Of a stretch of DNA of 64,000 nucleotides, positions 8,762 through 17,372 are shown piece by piece. Position 1 is the stretch's first letter. Each line of letters begins with the position of its first letter. The notes under the pieces are model-generated. The model was given only the letters and a program-made list of their open reading frames with translations, was not told the origin of the DNA and did no database searches. Source of the DNA: FEN-1219 sp039933105 (GTDB taxonomy: Bacteria > Pseudomonadota > Gammaproteobacteria > Steroidobacterales > Rariloculaceae); NCBI GenBank assembly GCA_039933105.1, contig JBDTOT010000022.1, positions 3,362-67,361 on the forward strand, written 5' to 3'. Both the position numbers and the translations under genes were made by a program.

Positions 8762-9664
8762 ATGCGTTATCTCTGCTGTTCGGTGATCGCGGCGTTTGCG
8801 CTGATGGCGGGCGTGGCGAGCGCGCAAGTGGACTTCACGGGTGAATGGTCGCCGCTATATCACGAGGATGCGGCCGATCGTATTCCGGGCCCCGAGATCG
8901 GCGACTACACGGCGTTGCCGTTGAACGATGCGGCGCGCGCGCGCGGCGACACATTCCAGGCCGACCGCCTGTCGATGGTCATGCAGTATCAATGTCGGCC
9001 GCACTCCGCCGACTATGCGCTGCGCGGCATGGGCAACATACGCGTCGACAAGCAGATCGAGCCGCTGCAGGAGAAGCTCACCGCGTTCACGACGTATATG
9101 CCCGCCTGGGGTAGCGTACGCACGATCTGGCTCGACGGCCGGCCGCATCCGCCGGACTACGCCGAGCACACGTTCCAGGGTTTCTCGACCGGTGAGTGGG
9201 ACGGCAATCAGCTGACGATCACCACGACGCACCTGAAAGCGAACTATCACCGCCGCAACGAAGTGCCGAGCAGCGACAAGCGCACGCTCGTCGAGCATTG
9301 GGCGCGGCACGGCGATTTCCTGACGATCATCACGTGGGTTGACGATCCCGTGTATTTCACCGAGCCCGTGGTGCGCAGCCAGAGCTGGTATCTCGATCCG
9401 AGCCAGCAAGTGCCGCAGGCGTACTGCGAGTACGTGACCGAGTTACCCCCCGTGACGGAGGACAGCGTGCCGCACTACTTGCCGGGCACGAATCCGAATC
9501 TGACCGAGATGGCGGGCTGGTACGGCTTGCCGCACGAAGTGCTGCGCGGCGGCGCCGATAAGATGCTGCCGGAGTACCGGAAGAAGATACCGAAGCCCGA
9601 GACCGCACCGCCCGCAGTGTGCGAGCGCATGTGCAACTGCTCGGACTTCGGTACCTGTCGCTAA
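8762..9664 (+). CDS. Secreted protein of unknown function, paralogue B
   Basis: A 300-residue exported protein with signal peptide MRYLCCSVIAAFALMAGVASAQ and mature start VDFTGEWSPLYHED. It contains IWLDGRPHPPDY, then GEWDGNQLTITTTHLK and YHRRNEVPSSDKR. These phrases are shared in weaker form with paralogue A just upstream and with the protein at 20976 (IYIDGRKHPEDF, GHWEGDTLVVDT). The C-terminal 30 residues are cysteine-rich (CERMCNCSDFGTC), absent from the other two, and may form disulfides in the periplasm. The ATG at 8762 lies five bases after the stop of paralogue A. It is probably the last gene of the 7018-9664 operon, converging on the DUF2214 gene. Confidence 0.7.
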   Translation: MRYLCCSVIAAFALMAGVASAQVDFTGEWSPLYHEDAADRIPGPEIGDYTALPLNDAARARGDTFQADRLSMVMQYQCRPHSADYALRGMGNIRVDKQIEPLQEKLTAFTTYMPAWGSVRTIWLDGRPHPPDYAEHTFQGFSTGEWDGNQLTITTTHLKANYHRRNEVPSSDKRTLVEHWARHGDFLTIITWVDDPVYFTEPVVRSQSWYLDPSQQVPQAYCEYVTELPPVTEDSVPHYLPGTNPNLTEMAGWYGLPHEVLRGGADKMLPEYRKKIPKPETAPPAVCERMCNCSDFGTCR

Positions 9665-9677
9665 AGCCGCCTAACTG

Positions 9678-10136
9678 TCACCCGAAGTAGCCGATACCGC
9701 GCGCCATCATCGGTGCGAGCAAGAGGATCACGACCAACAGCGTGAGTTCGAGGTGCACGGCCATGCGCAGCTTGCGACGGGCGGCCGGATCGAGCGCCGG
9801 TACGCGTTGCTCACGCAGTGCGGGCCGCCAGCGCAGGAACTGCAGCGTTGGATAGATAGACACCAGCCCCACGATCACGAACAGGGATAGCTTCGCGATG
9901 AAGGTGCCGCTGTGGAAATAGTAGGCCGCGCCTTTCTCGGTATAGAACACGCGCGACAAGCCGACCACCACGAGCACGATGGCCGCAATGCCGTACGCAG
10001 CGTCCATGCGCAGGATCGTGCGCGCGATGGGCGGCGTGAGATCGAGCCGCAGCAGCACGAGTTCCACGGTCAACGTGGCGAAGATGACCACCGCGGCGGT
10101 GTGGTGCAGGAAAGCCAGAGCGATCGTGGCAGCCAT
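9678..10136 (-). CDS. DUF2214 family membrane protein
   Basis: A 152-residue inner-membrane protein with four predicted helices, matching the DUF2214 family in length and in phrases such as LHHTAAVVIFATLTVELVLL and FYTEKGAAYYFHSGTF. Its role is not known. Several histidines and charged residues lie in or next to the helices (His11-His12, and the YYFHSG stretch), which could bind a cofactor, but that is speculation. The start at 10136 is supported by GGAG five to eight bases upstream. It converges with the secreted-protein gene that ends at 9664. Confidence 0.8.
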   Translation of the reverse strand: MAATIALAFLHHTAAVVIFATLTVELVLLRLDLTPPIARTILRMDAAYGIAAIVLVVVGLSRVFYTEKGAAYYFHSGTFIAKLSLFVIVGLVSIYPTLQFLRWRPALREQRVPALDPAARRKLRMAVHLELTLLVVILLLAPMMARGIGYFG

Positions 10137-10198
10137 CGGCGCTCCTCTTGGTGGGGCTCCATCGCAGTGTAGCCCGAGTGCGTCGCGCCGCCGCGCTT

Positions 10199-11086
10199 CT
10201 ATTTTGCGTCGAGCGCCTGACGGAAGCCGGCGACGAGTTGGCGCAGCGTGCCGCCGAGCAGCGCGAGCTCGGCGTCGAAGCGTGCGAGCGGCTCCTCGGC
10301 CAGATCTTCGGGCGGCTCCTCGAGGTCGAGCAGCTTGAATTTGCCGATTGAGCCGTTGGCGTCGAGCACGCCGCTCATCACGGCGCCGAACTCGAAGCCG
10401 AGATGCGTGAGCTCCATGCCGTCCTTCACACAGCGGCGCACATTGGCCTGCGTGAGATCCACGTCCTGCCAGCGCACCGAGCTCTTCACGTCCGCACGGT
10501 CGCGCATGCGGCATTCGCGGCCCATTCCGAACTTCGGCGGCGGGTCGCCGGCGAACACGCGTGTGATGAACTCGCTCAGCGGCCTTTCGAACGCGAGCGG
10601 CTTCGTGTCGAGCTTGCCGAGCGCCCCGCGCAGCTGCTCTAGGAATCGTTCCGCGCGAGTCTCCGAGGACGTGCCGATCGCGAGCACGTTTTCCTGCAGC
10701 AGATACAGCGCCGTCATGCGGTCGGATTTCAGCAGCGCCTTTGGCAGCAGCTCGTCGCGCGTCTGGTCTTTGAGCTTGCGCTTGGTGCGCCGGCCCGGCT
10801 CTTCCTGCATGCGCTGCCGGTATTCGGCGAGGCGAATCTCGAGCGCTTCGTTCACGGCCGCCATCGGCAGCACGCGCACCTGATTGCGCATGCGCAGCAG
10901 GTCCGCACCCCCCAGGCGGCGCGCGAGCGGCGCGCCTTCCGTGCCGGTCGGCGGCTCGAAGCCCGAGCTTCGCTCCGTGTACGTGCCGCACGGCCTGAAC
11001 ACCGCCGCCGCGAGCTTTTCGGACAGCTCTTGCTCGGAAGCGGGCCATGGGCTTTGCACGGAATAAAAACGGACGCTGCGCAGCAT
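10199..11086 (-). CDS. rdgC: Recombination-associated protein RdgC
   Basis: A 295-residue nucleoid protein. RdgC forms a ring-shaped dimer that binds double-stranded DNA without sequence preference and limits RecA-driven recombination. The N-terminus (MLRSVRFYSVQSPWP), the central LPKALLKSDRMTALYL segment and the C-terminal region with Asp/Glu-rich LDLEEPPEDL match the family, and the length is standard (about 300). It is a core housekeeping gene of beta- and gammaproteobacteria and thus useful for placing the organism. It lies downstream of an MFS transporter gene on the same strand, separated by about 60 bases. Confidence 0.9.
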   Translation of the reverse strand: MLRSVRFYSVQSPWPASEQELSEKLAAAVFRPCGTYTERSSGFEPPTGTEGAPLARRLGGADLLRMRNQVRVLPMAAVNEALEIRLAEYRQRMQEEPGRRTKRKLKDQTRDELLPKALLKSDRMTALYLLQENVLAIGTSSETRAERFLEQLRGALGKLDTKPLAFERPLSEFITRVFAGDPPPKFGMGRECRMRDRADVKSSVRWQDVDLTQANVRRCVKDGMELTHLGFEFGAVMSGVLDANGSIGKFKLLDLEEPPEDLAEEPLARFDAELALLGGTLRQLVAGFRQALDAK

Positions 11087-11149
11087 GATCGATGTAGAGA
11101 AAAAGGGCGGGCAGTATCCCGATTCGCGCGGCGGCTGTCGATACGTGCG

Positions 11150-12373
11150 TTAGGCCGTTCGGCGCCGAGGCAGACGGCCGCTCGTGTACAACACGAACGT
11201 GGCGATTGCCGCGACGGCGGTGAGGCCTGCGCCTGCAAGGAACGTGAGCCGCGCGCCGCCGAAGTCCCACAGCACTCCGGCCAGCACGCTTGCCACGAGC
11301 AGCGCCAATCCAGTGACGAGATTGAAGACACCGAACGCTGTGCCGCGTCGTTCGGGCTGCGCGACGTCGGCGACCAGCGCCGCGAACAGCCCCTGCGTGA
11401 AGCCCATGTGCAAACCCCAGATCGCGACGCCGACCAATGTCGCCGTCGGCGAGCCGGCGGCGGCCAGCGCGAGATCTGCCACGACCAGGAGTGCTGCACC
11501 TGCGGCCAGCACCCCCCAGCGACCTACGCGATCGGAAAGATAACCGGCGGGATAGGCCGAGCCTGCGTACACCACGTTCATGATCACGAGCACGATGGGT
11601 ACTAGCGCCGGCCCGACGCCGACGTCCGTGATCTTCAACAGCAGGAACGCCTCGCTGAACCGCGCGAGCGTGAACAGCGTGGCCACGGTGACGACCCACC
11701 AGTACGCGCTGCCGAGGCCGCCGAACATCTCGCGCCACACGACCGGGCCCTTGCCGGCTGCCTTCGCTGCACGCGCGGGCTCGCGCACGAACAGCACGAG
11801 CAGCGTGACGGACACGACCGCCGGAATTACTGCGAACCAGAACACCGTGCGGAACTGGTTTGCCGTGATCGCCATCAACGCCATGGCGAGCAACGGGCCC
11901 GCGAATGCTCCGATGGTGTCGAGCGTCTGCCGCAGGCCGAATGCGGCGCCGCGGATTTCGCCAGGCGTCAACTCGGCCATCAGCGCGTCGCGCGGTGCGC
12001 CGCGAATGCCTTTGCCCACGCGATCGGCAAAGCGTGCGGCGAAGATCCAGGCAATAGTGGGCGCCAGCGCAAACAGCGGCTTCGTGAACGCGGCGAGGCC
12101 GTAGCCGATCACGGTCAAGCCCTTGCGCTTGCCGAGCCGGTCGCTCCATGTGCCGGAGAACACCTTGGTGATCGACGCCGTTGCCTCGGCGATGCCTTCC
12201 AGGAAGCCCACCGTCGTGACGCTCGCGCCGAGTGCGGTGACCAGGAAGACCGGCAAGAGCGAATGGATCATCTCCGACGAGACGTCCATGAACAGACTGA
12301 CTAACCCGAGGGCCCACACTCCGCGGGGAATCGACGGCCGCGCTGGCGGGGGTGCGTGTGTTGCAGGTGACAT
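11150..12373 (-). CDS. MFS transporter
   Basis: A 407-residue major facilitator with 12 predicted helices. The loop 2-3 signature is visible as GTWSDRLGKRKGL (motif A variant), and a second copy after helix 8 reads GYLSDRVGRWG. The sequences EGIAEATASITKVFSG and FADRVGKGIRGAPRDALMAE are typical of a subgroup of proton-driven exporters annotated only as MFS. The substrate cannot be predicted. The N-terminus carries a Pro/Ala-rich tail of about 15 residues. The gene is divergent from the GST gene at 12442; the 68 bases between them must hold both promoters. Confidence 0.82.
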   Translation of the reverse strand: MSPATHAPPPARPSIPRGVWALGLVSLFMDVSSEMIHSLLPVFLVTALGASVTTVGFLEGIAEATASITKVFSGTWSDRLGKRKGLTVIGYGLAAFTKPLFALAPTIAWIFAARFADRVGKGIRGAPRDALMAELTPGEIRGAAFGLRQTLDTIGAFAGPLLAMALMAITANQFRTVFWFAVIPAVVSVTLLVLFVREPARAAKAAGKGPVVWREMFGGLGSAYWWVVTVATLFTLARFSEAFLLLKITDVGVGPALVPIVLVIMNVVYAGSAYPAGYLSDRVGRWGVLAAGAALLVVADLALAAAGSPTATLVGVAIWGLHMGFTQGLFAALVADVAQPERRGTAFGVFNLVTGLALLVASVLAGVLWDFGGARLTFLAGAGLTAVAAIATFVLYTSGRLPRRRTA

Positions 12374-12441
12374 GCCGTCAGGTTTGCATAGGTGTGGACG
12401 CTGCCGCTAGAGTCAAGCCGACCAATGCGGGGGAGACGCGT

Positions 12442-13047
12442 GTGACCGAACAAGTCGTTTTTTATTCGAACCCGATGTCGCGCGGGCGCATCGTGCACTG
12501 GCTGCTCGACGAGATCGGCGTGCCGTACGAGACGCGGATCATCAGTCTCGAGAAGGGCGAGCACAAAACGCCTGCGTTTCTCGCGATCAACCCCATGGGC
12601 AAGCTCCCCGCCATCGTGCATCGCGGCGCCGTGGTTACGGAGACTGCGGCCATCTGCATGTATCTCGCGGATGAGTTCCAGGCTGCCGGCCTCGCGCCGA
12701 AGATCGGCGATCCGCAGCGCGGCCCGTACTTGCGCTGGTTCCTGTTCGGCGCCGCCACGTTCGAACCCGCCATCATCGACAAGATGCTCGCGCGCCCGCT
12801 GGTGGAGCGTAAGAGCGCACTGAGTTACGGATCCTACGAAGACGCGGTGAAGACGCTCGAAACGGCGGTGACGCCTGGCCCGTGGATCTTGGGTGACCGT
12901 TTCAGTGCCGTGGATGTCTACGTGGGGTCGCAGATCCATTTCGGCTTCATGACGAAATCGCTCGAGCCGACGCCCGCGCTGCAGAAATATGCGGACCGCT
13001 GCTCGTCGCGGCCCGCGTTGCAAAAGCTGCTGCAGGGAGCGCGCTAG
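12442..13047 (+). CDS. Glutathione S-transferase family protein
   Basis: A 201-residue cytosolic protein. It has an N-terminal thioredoxin fold (VTEQVVFYSNPMSRGRIVHWLLDE), the cis-Pro region INPMGKLPAIV, the ETAAICMYLADEF glutathione-binding phrase and an all-helical C-terminal half. SNPMSRGR places Ser at the usual catalytic position. The GTG start at 12442 is chosen because GGGGGAG lies about six bases upstream; the open frame continues upstream but overlaps the MFS gene region. The gene ends two bases before the GTG of the next gene, so the GST, the HsaA-like flavoprotein and the class II aldolase probably form one operon for catabolism or detoxification. Confidence 0.88.
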   Translation: MTEQVVFYSNPMSRGRIVHWLLDEIGVPYETRIISLEKGEHKTPAFLAINPMGKLPAIVHRGAVVTETAAICMYLADEFQAAGLAPKIGDPQRGPYLRWFLFGAATFEPAIIDKMLARPLVERKSALSYGSYEDAVKTLETAVTPGPWILGDRFSAVDVYVGSQIHFGFMTKSLEPTPALQKYADRCSSRPALQKLLQGAR

Positions 13048-13049
13048 CC

Positions 13050-14204
13050 GTGAGCCAAAGTTACTTGCAGCCGAACGTGGCTGAACGCGTGCAGCGCGTT
13101 GCGAATCTAGCGCGTGAGAACGCGGCGACGAGCGAAGCGCTGGGGCAGCTTGCGCCGCCGGTCGTCGATGCGCTGCACAACGAAGGCCTGCTCGGCATGT
13201 GGGTGCCGAAGTCCGTGCACGGCGGTCTCGAGCTCGATCCGCTGTCGTCTCTCGAGGTCATCGAGAAGGTCGCATACGGCGATCCCTCCGCCGGTTGGGT
13301 ACTAATGGCCGCATCGCTCGCGATCGGCACCGGCGCCGCGTTCCTCAAAGACGACGCGGTGAAGGAGATGTTCGGCGGCGATCGCCTGCCCGTAATCGCG
13401 GGGCAGGGCACGCGGCCCGGCAAAGCCGTGCCCAACGGCAACGGTTTCAATCTGTCGGGCGCGTGGAGCTTCGCGTCAGGTATCAAGCACGGCACGCATA
13501 TCCATACGCTGGGCCTGATCGAAGGCACGAACGAAGCGCGCATCTTCGTGTTCCCCGTGAGCAAGGCGAAACTCATCGACAACTGGGACGTGCTCGGTTT
13601 GCGCGCGACGGGCAGCATCGACTACACCACTACGGATGTGTTCGTGGCCGACGCGTACACGCATGCCGCCACCACCGAGCAGCCGTTGCGCGGCGGAAGT
13701 CTGTATACGATCGGCATCATCGGCTTCGCCGGTCTGGCGCATTCGGGTTGGGCCTGCGGCATCGGCCGGCGCGTGCTCGACGAGCTCATCGCCACGGTCG
13801 CCGAGAAGGCCGGCCGGCCTGGCACGCTGGCAGACAGTGCGAGCTTTCAGGAAGAGTTCGCGAACGTTGAAGCCGTGTATCGCTCCGCGCGCGCGTTCGT
13901 GTACGAGACGTGGGGCGATGCGACGCAAACGATTCAGCGCGGCGACAAGCTTTCGACGCGCCAGCACACGCTGATCCGGCTCGCGCTCGCGCACTCCACC
14001 TGGAGCGCGCACGAGGCGACGACGTTCGCGTACAAGGCCGCGGGTACCGCGGCGCTGCGCGCCGGCACGATCCAGCATCTCTTCCGCGACATGCACGCGG
14101 GCACGCAGCACATCACGTCGTCACCACCCGTGTATGCCAGCATCGGCCGCGAGTTGGCGGGTCTCGCCAAGGGCAAGCAGTGGCTGTTCCTGAATCTGGT
14201 GTAG
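13050..14204 (+). CDS. Acyl-CoA dehydrogenase-fold flavoprotein (HsaA-like hydroxylase family)
   Basis: A 384-residue protein of the acyl-CoA dehydrogenase superfamily. It is closest in layout to flavin-dependent hydroxylases such as HsaA and the two-component monooxygenase oxygenases: an N-terminal helical domain, a middle beta domain with LSGAWSFASGIKHGTHI, a WDVLGLRATGSIDY phrase, and a C-terminal helical bundle with HLFRDMHAGTQHI. The catalytic glutamate of true acyl-CoA dehydrogenases is not evident, which favours a monooxygenase or dehydratase-like role. It starts at GTG two bases after the GST stop. The following aldolase gene overlaps its 3' end. Confidence 0.8.
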   Translation: MSQSYLQPNVAERVQRVANLARENAATSEALGQLAPPVVDALHNEGLLGMWVPKSVHGGLELDPLSSLEVIEKVAYGDPSAGWVLMAASLAIGTGAAFLKDDAVKEMFGGDRLPVIAGQGTRPGKAVPNGNGFNLSGAWSFASGIKHGTHIHTLGLIEGTNEARIFVFPVSKAKLIDNWDVLGLRATGSIDYTTTDVFVADAYTHAATTEQPLRGGSLYTIGIIGFAGLAHSGWACGIGRRVLDELIATVAEKAGRPGTLADSASFQEEFANVEAVYRSARAFVYETWGDATQTIQRGDKLSTRQHTLIRLALAHSTWSAHEATTFAYKAAGTAALRAGTIQHLFRDMHAGTQHITSSPPVYASIGRELAGLAKGKQWLFLNLV

Positions 14205-15040
14205 ACGCTTCGAATGGATGCACGCGCCGCCGCGTGCTCGGCGCCGGTGCGGCATTCGCCGCGCTTGCGGCGTTCGGCGGCAGCGCGCATGCGCAGACCA
14301 AGCGGACCCGCGGCGGCGACGGTACGCTCCCCGCGCTGCCGGAGTTCCGCCGGCTCGTCGCGGCCAATCGCATTCTCGCCAACGAAGGTGTCGTCGACGC
14401 GTTCGGCCACATCAGCGTGCGCGACCCGCGTAACCCCACGCAGTTCGTGCTCGCACGCTCGCGCAGCCCGGCGCTCGTGGAGCTCGGCGATCTCATGGAG
14501 TTCGGGGCCGACGGTGCGCCGCTCGATGCGCGCGGTCGCACGCCCTATGGCGAGCGCATGATCCACGCTGCGGTGTACGAGGCGCGTCCCGACGTGATGT
14601 CCGTCGTGCATCACCACGCGTACGCGGTGCTGCCGTTCGCAATCACGAACACGCCGCTGAAACCCGTCATCCACACGGCGAGCCTGATCGGCGCCGAGAT
14701 TCCGGTGTGGGACAGCCGTACGAAGTTCGGCGCCACCGACATGCTGGTGCGGACGCTCGAGCAGGGTCGCGATCTTGCGAAGACGCTCGGGCCGCACACG
14801 TGCGCACTGATGCGCGGGCACGGCGCGGTGGTCGTCGCCGGCTCTATTCAGGCGGCGGTGATGACGTCCGTGTATATGCTCGTAAATGCCAACGTCGAAC
14901 GCGAAGCGCTGGCGCTCGGTAAAGCCGAAGGCCTTTCGGCCGAAGAGATTGCCAAGTCCGCCGCGACGCAGCTCTCGCCGCTCGCGCTCGACCGGGCTTG
15001 GGAATACTTTTGTCAGCGCGCGGGCGTCGAGGCCGTGTAG
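14180..15040 (+). CDS. Exported class II aldolase/adducin-family protein
   Basis: About 286 residues. The mature part is a class II aldolase (zinc-dependent aldolase or decarboxylase fold) with LVAANRILANEGVVDAFGHISVRD, a metal site made of HHH in VMSVVHHHAYAV, and a further His in LMRGHGAVVV. The unusual part is the N-terminus: CTRRRVLGAGAAFAALAAFG then SAHAQ, a twin-arginine signal, so the enzyme should act in the periplasm. The start is uncertain. The GTG at 14180, overlapping the upstream gene by 25 bases and preceded by AAGGG, is the nearest start that keeps the whole signal. The substrate is unknown; the HsaA-like neighbour suggests a small catabolic unit. Confidence 0.78.
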   Translation: MAVPESGVDASNGCTRRRVLGAGAAFAALAAFGGSAHAQTKRTRGGDGTLPALPEFRRLVAANRILANEGVVDAFGHISVRDPRNPTQFVLARSRSPALVELGDLMEFGADGAPLDARGRTPYGERMIHAAVYEARPDVMSVVHHHAYAVLPFAITNTPLKPVIHTASLIGAEIPVWDSRTKFGATDMLVRTLEQGRDLAKTLGPHTCALMRGHGAVVVAGSIQAAVMTSVYMLVNANVEREALALGKAEGLSAEEIAKSAATQLSPLALDRAWEYFCQRAGVEAV

Positions 15041-15072
15041 ATTCCGCTCGCTGCGTGTTACGTTCCTCCGGG

Positions 15073-15078
15073 TACAAT
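15073..15078 (+). promoter_or_regulatory. Possible -10 element of the lectin-like gene
   Basis: TACAAT, five of six matches to the sigma-70 -10 consensus, lies 58 bases before the start codon in the short gap after the aldolase gene. No good -35 hexamer is seen at the right spacing, so this is weak evidence of an independent promoter. Confidence 0.3.
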
Positions 15079-15135
15079 CCGGCAGCCGGGGCAGCCCGGA
15101 CCGATTTGAATAACAACTCTGGGGGAATTCCTTCG

Positions 15136-15816
15136 ATGAAAACTAAGCACGTTCTCGTTCCGCTCGCGCTCGCGCTGTTCGGCGGTACCGCGTACGCACA
15201 GCAGCCGGCACCGGCGGCCGCACCACCCGCGCCGCAGCCGCAAGGCCCAATGAGCTTCTTCGTTACCAGCGTCGGTAAGGGTGATGGCGCGAATCTTGGC
15301 GGTATCGCAGGCGCCGACGCGCATTGCAAGGCACTTGCCACGGCCGTCGGCCGCGGCAACGTCGAGTGGCGCGCGTATATGAGCGTCGCCGCCGCGAACG
15401 GTCAGGCGCAGATCAATGCGCGCGACCGTATCGGCAAAGGTCCCTGGTACAACGCGAAGGGCGTGTCCATTGCCTGGAACATCGACGACCTGCATCAAGA
15501 CCGCAACAACATCCGCAAGCCGACGGCTCTGAACGAGAAGGGCGAGGAAGTGAACGGCGTCGGCAACACGCCGAACACGCACGACATGCTGACGGGCTCC
15601 GACTCCGCGGGCCGCCTAGTGCCGGGCAACGCGGTGAACACGACCTGCAACAACTGGACAAGCAACGGCGCCGGCAGCGCAATGCTCGGCCACCACGACC
15701 GGCTCGGTGGCGGGACAGCGTCGTGGAACTCCGTGCACGCCAGCCGCAGCTGCAGCCAGCCGGACCTCGTCGCGACCGGCGGCGCGGGCCTGTTCTACTG
15801 CTTCGCGGTGCAGTAA
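15136..15816 (+). CDS. Secreted lectin-like (endostatin/C-type-lectin-like) protein
   Basis: A 226-residue exported protein with a signal peptide (MKTKHVLVPLALALFGGTAYA) and a Pro/Ala-rich linker. One domain follows, beginning SFFVTSVGKGDGANLGGIAG and ending GLFYCFAVQ. Conserved features are the LGGxxGADAHCKALA start, WRAYMS, INARDRIGKGPWYNAKG, a CNNWTS stretch, GHHDRLGG and a C-terminal Cys pair. This family is usually labelled lectin because of similarity to the collagen XV/XVIII endostatin C-type-lectin-like fold; I know of no ligand. GGGGGAA lies about nine bases before the ATG. It is followed by a strong hairpin. Confidence 0.7.
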   Translation: MKTKHVLVPLALALFGGTAYAQQPAPAAAPPAPQPQGPMSFFVTSVGKGDGANLGGIAGADAHCKALATAVGRGNVEWRAYMSVAAANGQAQINARDRIGKGPWYNAKGVSIAWNIDDLHQDRNNIRKPTALNEKGEEVNGVGNTPNTHDMLTGSDSAGRLVPGNAVNTTCNNWTSNGAGSAMLGHHDRLGGGTASWNSVHASRSCSQPDLVATGGAGLFYCFAVQ

Positions 15817-15825
15817 TGCACGTTC

Positions 15826-15875
15826 GGCGTCCGCTGCGGGTGGCGCTGAAATGCGCCGCCGACGCAGCGGGCGCC
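15826..15875 (+). terminator. Long GC-rich hairpin after the lectin-like gene
   Basis: GGCGTCCGCTGCG pairs with CGCAGCGGGCGCC (13 bp including one G-U), and an inner GGCGC/GCGCC stem closes on a TGAAAT loop. It begins 10 bases after the lectin-like stop codon. It lacks a T tract, so it may act as an mRNA 3' end stabiliser or a weak terminator rather than a classical Rho-independent one. Confidence 0.45.
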
Positions 15876-15900
15876 GGATGATCTCGCGGGTCATTCCGCG

Positions 15901-17367
15901 ATGACGCGCATGGCAACCTTCGAAGGCAAGAACTACATCGGCGGGCAATGGCGCGCGGCCGCGAGCGGCCGTACGTTCGAGCAGCTCAACCCAGCGAAGC
16001 TCGCGGAAGTAACAGGCACATTCGCAGAATCCGGCGCGGAGGACGCCGACGCGGCCGTCGCGGCCGCGCAAGCCGCGTTTCCGGAGTGGCGCGCGTTGTC
16101 GCCGCAGGCGCGCAAGCGGTTTCTCGAGCAATCACTCGGCGCGATGCGAGCGCGGCGTGACGAAATAGCGGCCATCATCACGCGCGAGAACGGCAAGTCG
16201 CTGCGCGAAGCGCGCAACGAAGTCGACTCTGGTCTCCGCGAGATGGAGTACCAGATTGCCGAAGGATTGCGCGTGTGCGGGCAGACCGTGCCCGTCGAGG
16301 CGGACGGCACGCTTGCATACTCCACGCGCGAGCCGCTCGGGCCCGTGGGCATCGTGACGCCGTGGAACTTCCCGTTCAACGTGCCGAGCCGTAAGTGCAC
16401 GCCTGCGCTGATGGCCGGCAACACCGTGGTGCTGAAACCCGCGAGCCTCACGCCGCGCACGGGCCTCTTGTACGCGGAGCTCATCGCGGCCGGCGGTGTG
16501 CCGCACGGAGTCATCAACTGTGTGACGGGCGCGGGCCGCGCCGTGGGCAATGCGATCGTGGCCGATTCGCGCATCAAGGCAATTTCGTTCACGGGTTCCA
16601 CGGCGGTGGGCAAAGCGATTCAGCTTCAGGCCGCGCGCAATCTCACACCCACTCAGCTCGAGTTGGGCGGTAAGAACCCCGCGATTGTGCTGGCGGATGC
16701 CGATCTCGACCAAGCGACGGCGGAGATCATGCGCGCCGCGTATACGGTGGCGGGGCAGTGGTGTACGTCCACGAGCCGCGTGATCGTGGTCGAGGAAATT
16801 GCGGAGCGGCTCACGTCGAAGCTGCTCGCGGCCGTGCGCGGCATCGTCGTTCGCGAAGGCAACGCCGAGGACTGCGGCATGGGGCCGGTGTGTGGTGCGC
16901 AGCAGCAGACCGACGTGTTGCGCTACATCGATGTCGGCAAAGCCGAAGGCGCGCGTCTGCTGTGCGGCGGCACTGCGCTAACAGGCTCGGGCTACGACGG
17001 CGGCTGCTTCATTGCGCCGACGATCTTCGGCGGCGTGACGCGCACGATGCGGATCGCGCGCGAGGAAATCTTCGGGCCCATGCTCGTCGTAATCGCCGTG
17101 CGCGACTTCGAGGAAGCGGTCGAGGTGGCGAACGATGTGGCGTACGGTCTCGCGTCCTCGATCTTCACCAACGATTTGAACCGCGCTCTGACCTACATGG
17201 AACGCGCGGAGGTTGGCATTGCGCACGTGAACCTCATGACGCCGATGCGGGAGCCACAGCTGCCGTTCGGTGGTGCGAAGGAATCCGGCGTGGGGTTACC
17301 TGAGGCCGGTTCGACGGCGATCGAGTTCTTCACGCATCACAAAGTCTGCTACGTGAAGTATCGCTAG
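15901..17367 (+). CDS. NAD(P)-dependent aldehyde dehydrogenase (semialdehyde dehydrogenase type)
   Basis: A 488-residue soluble enzyme of the ALDH superfamily. Key residues are visible: Asn156 in PWNFPFN, Glu254 in LELGGKNP, catalytic Cys288 in GQWCTSTSRV, and the cofactor-binding FTGSTAVGK. The family includes succinate, alpha-ketoglutarate and glycolaldehyde dehydrogenases; the tail PFGGAKESGVGLPEAG fits semialdehyde dehydrogenases, but the substrate is not settled. The start is either the ATG at 15901 or one three codons later; neither has a strong ribosome site. It stands alone after a hairpin and converges on the YjbR gene with only five bases between them. Confidence 0.88.
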   Translation: MTRMATFEGKNYIGGQWRAAASGRTFEQLNPAKLAEVTGTFAESGAEDADAAVAAAQAAFPEWRALSPQARKRFLEQSLGAMRARRDEIAAIITRENGKSLREARNEVDSGLREMEYQIAEGLRVCGQTVPVEADGTLAYSTREPLGPVGIVTPWNFPFNVPSRKCTPALMAGNTVVLKPASLTPRTGLLYAELIAAGGVPHGVINCVTGAGRAVGNAIVADSRIKAISFTGSTAVGKAIQLQAARNLTPTQLELGGKNPAIVLADADLDQATAEIMRAAYTVAGQWCTSTSRVIVVEEIAERLTSKLLAAVRGIVVREGNAEDCGMGPVCGAQQQTDVLRYIDVGKAEGARLLCGGTALTGSGYDGGCFIAPTIFGGVTRTMRIAREEIFGPMLVVIAVRDFEEAVEVANDVAYGLASSIFTNDLNRALTYMERAEVGIAHVNLMTPMREPQLPFGGAKESGVGLPEAGSTAIEFFTHHKVCYVKYR

Positions 17368-17372
17368 CACTG

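Noticed and set aside
10137..12317. Very long minus-strand frame continuing from the DUF2214 gene
   Set aside because: It overlaps rdgC and the MFS gene in another frame and is Arg/Ala/Gly-rich shadow sequence; only the last 152 codons are a real protein.
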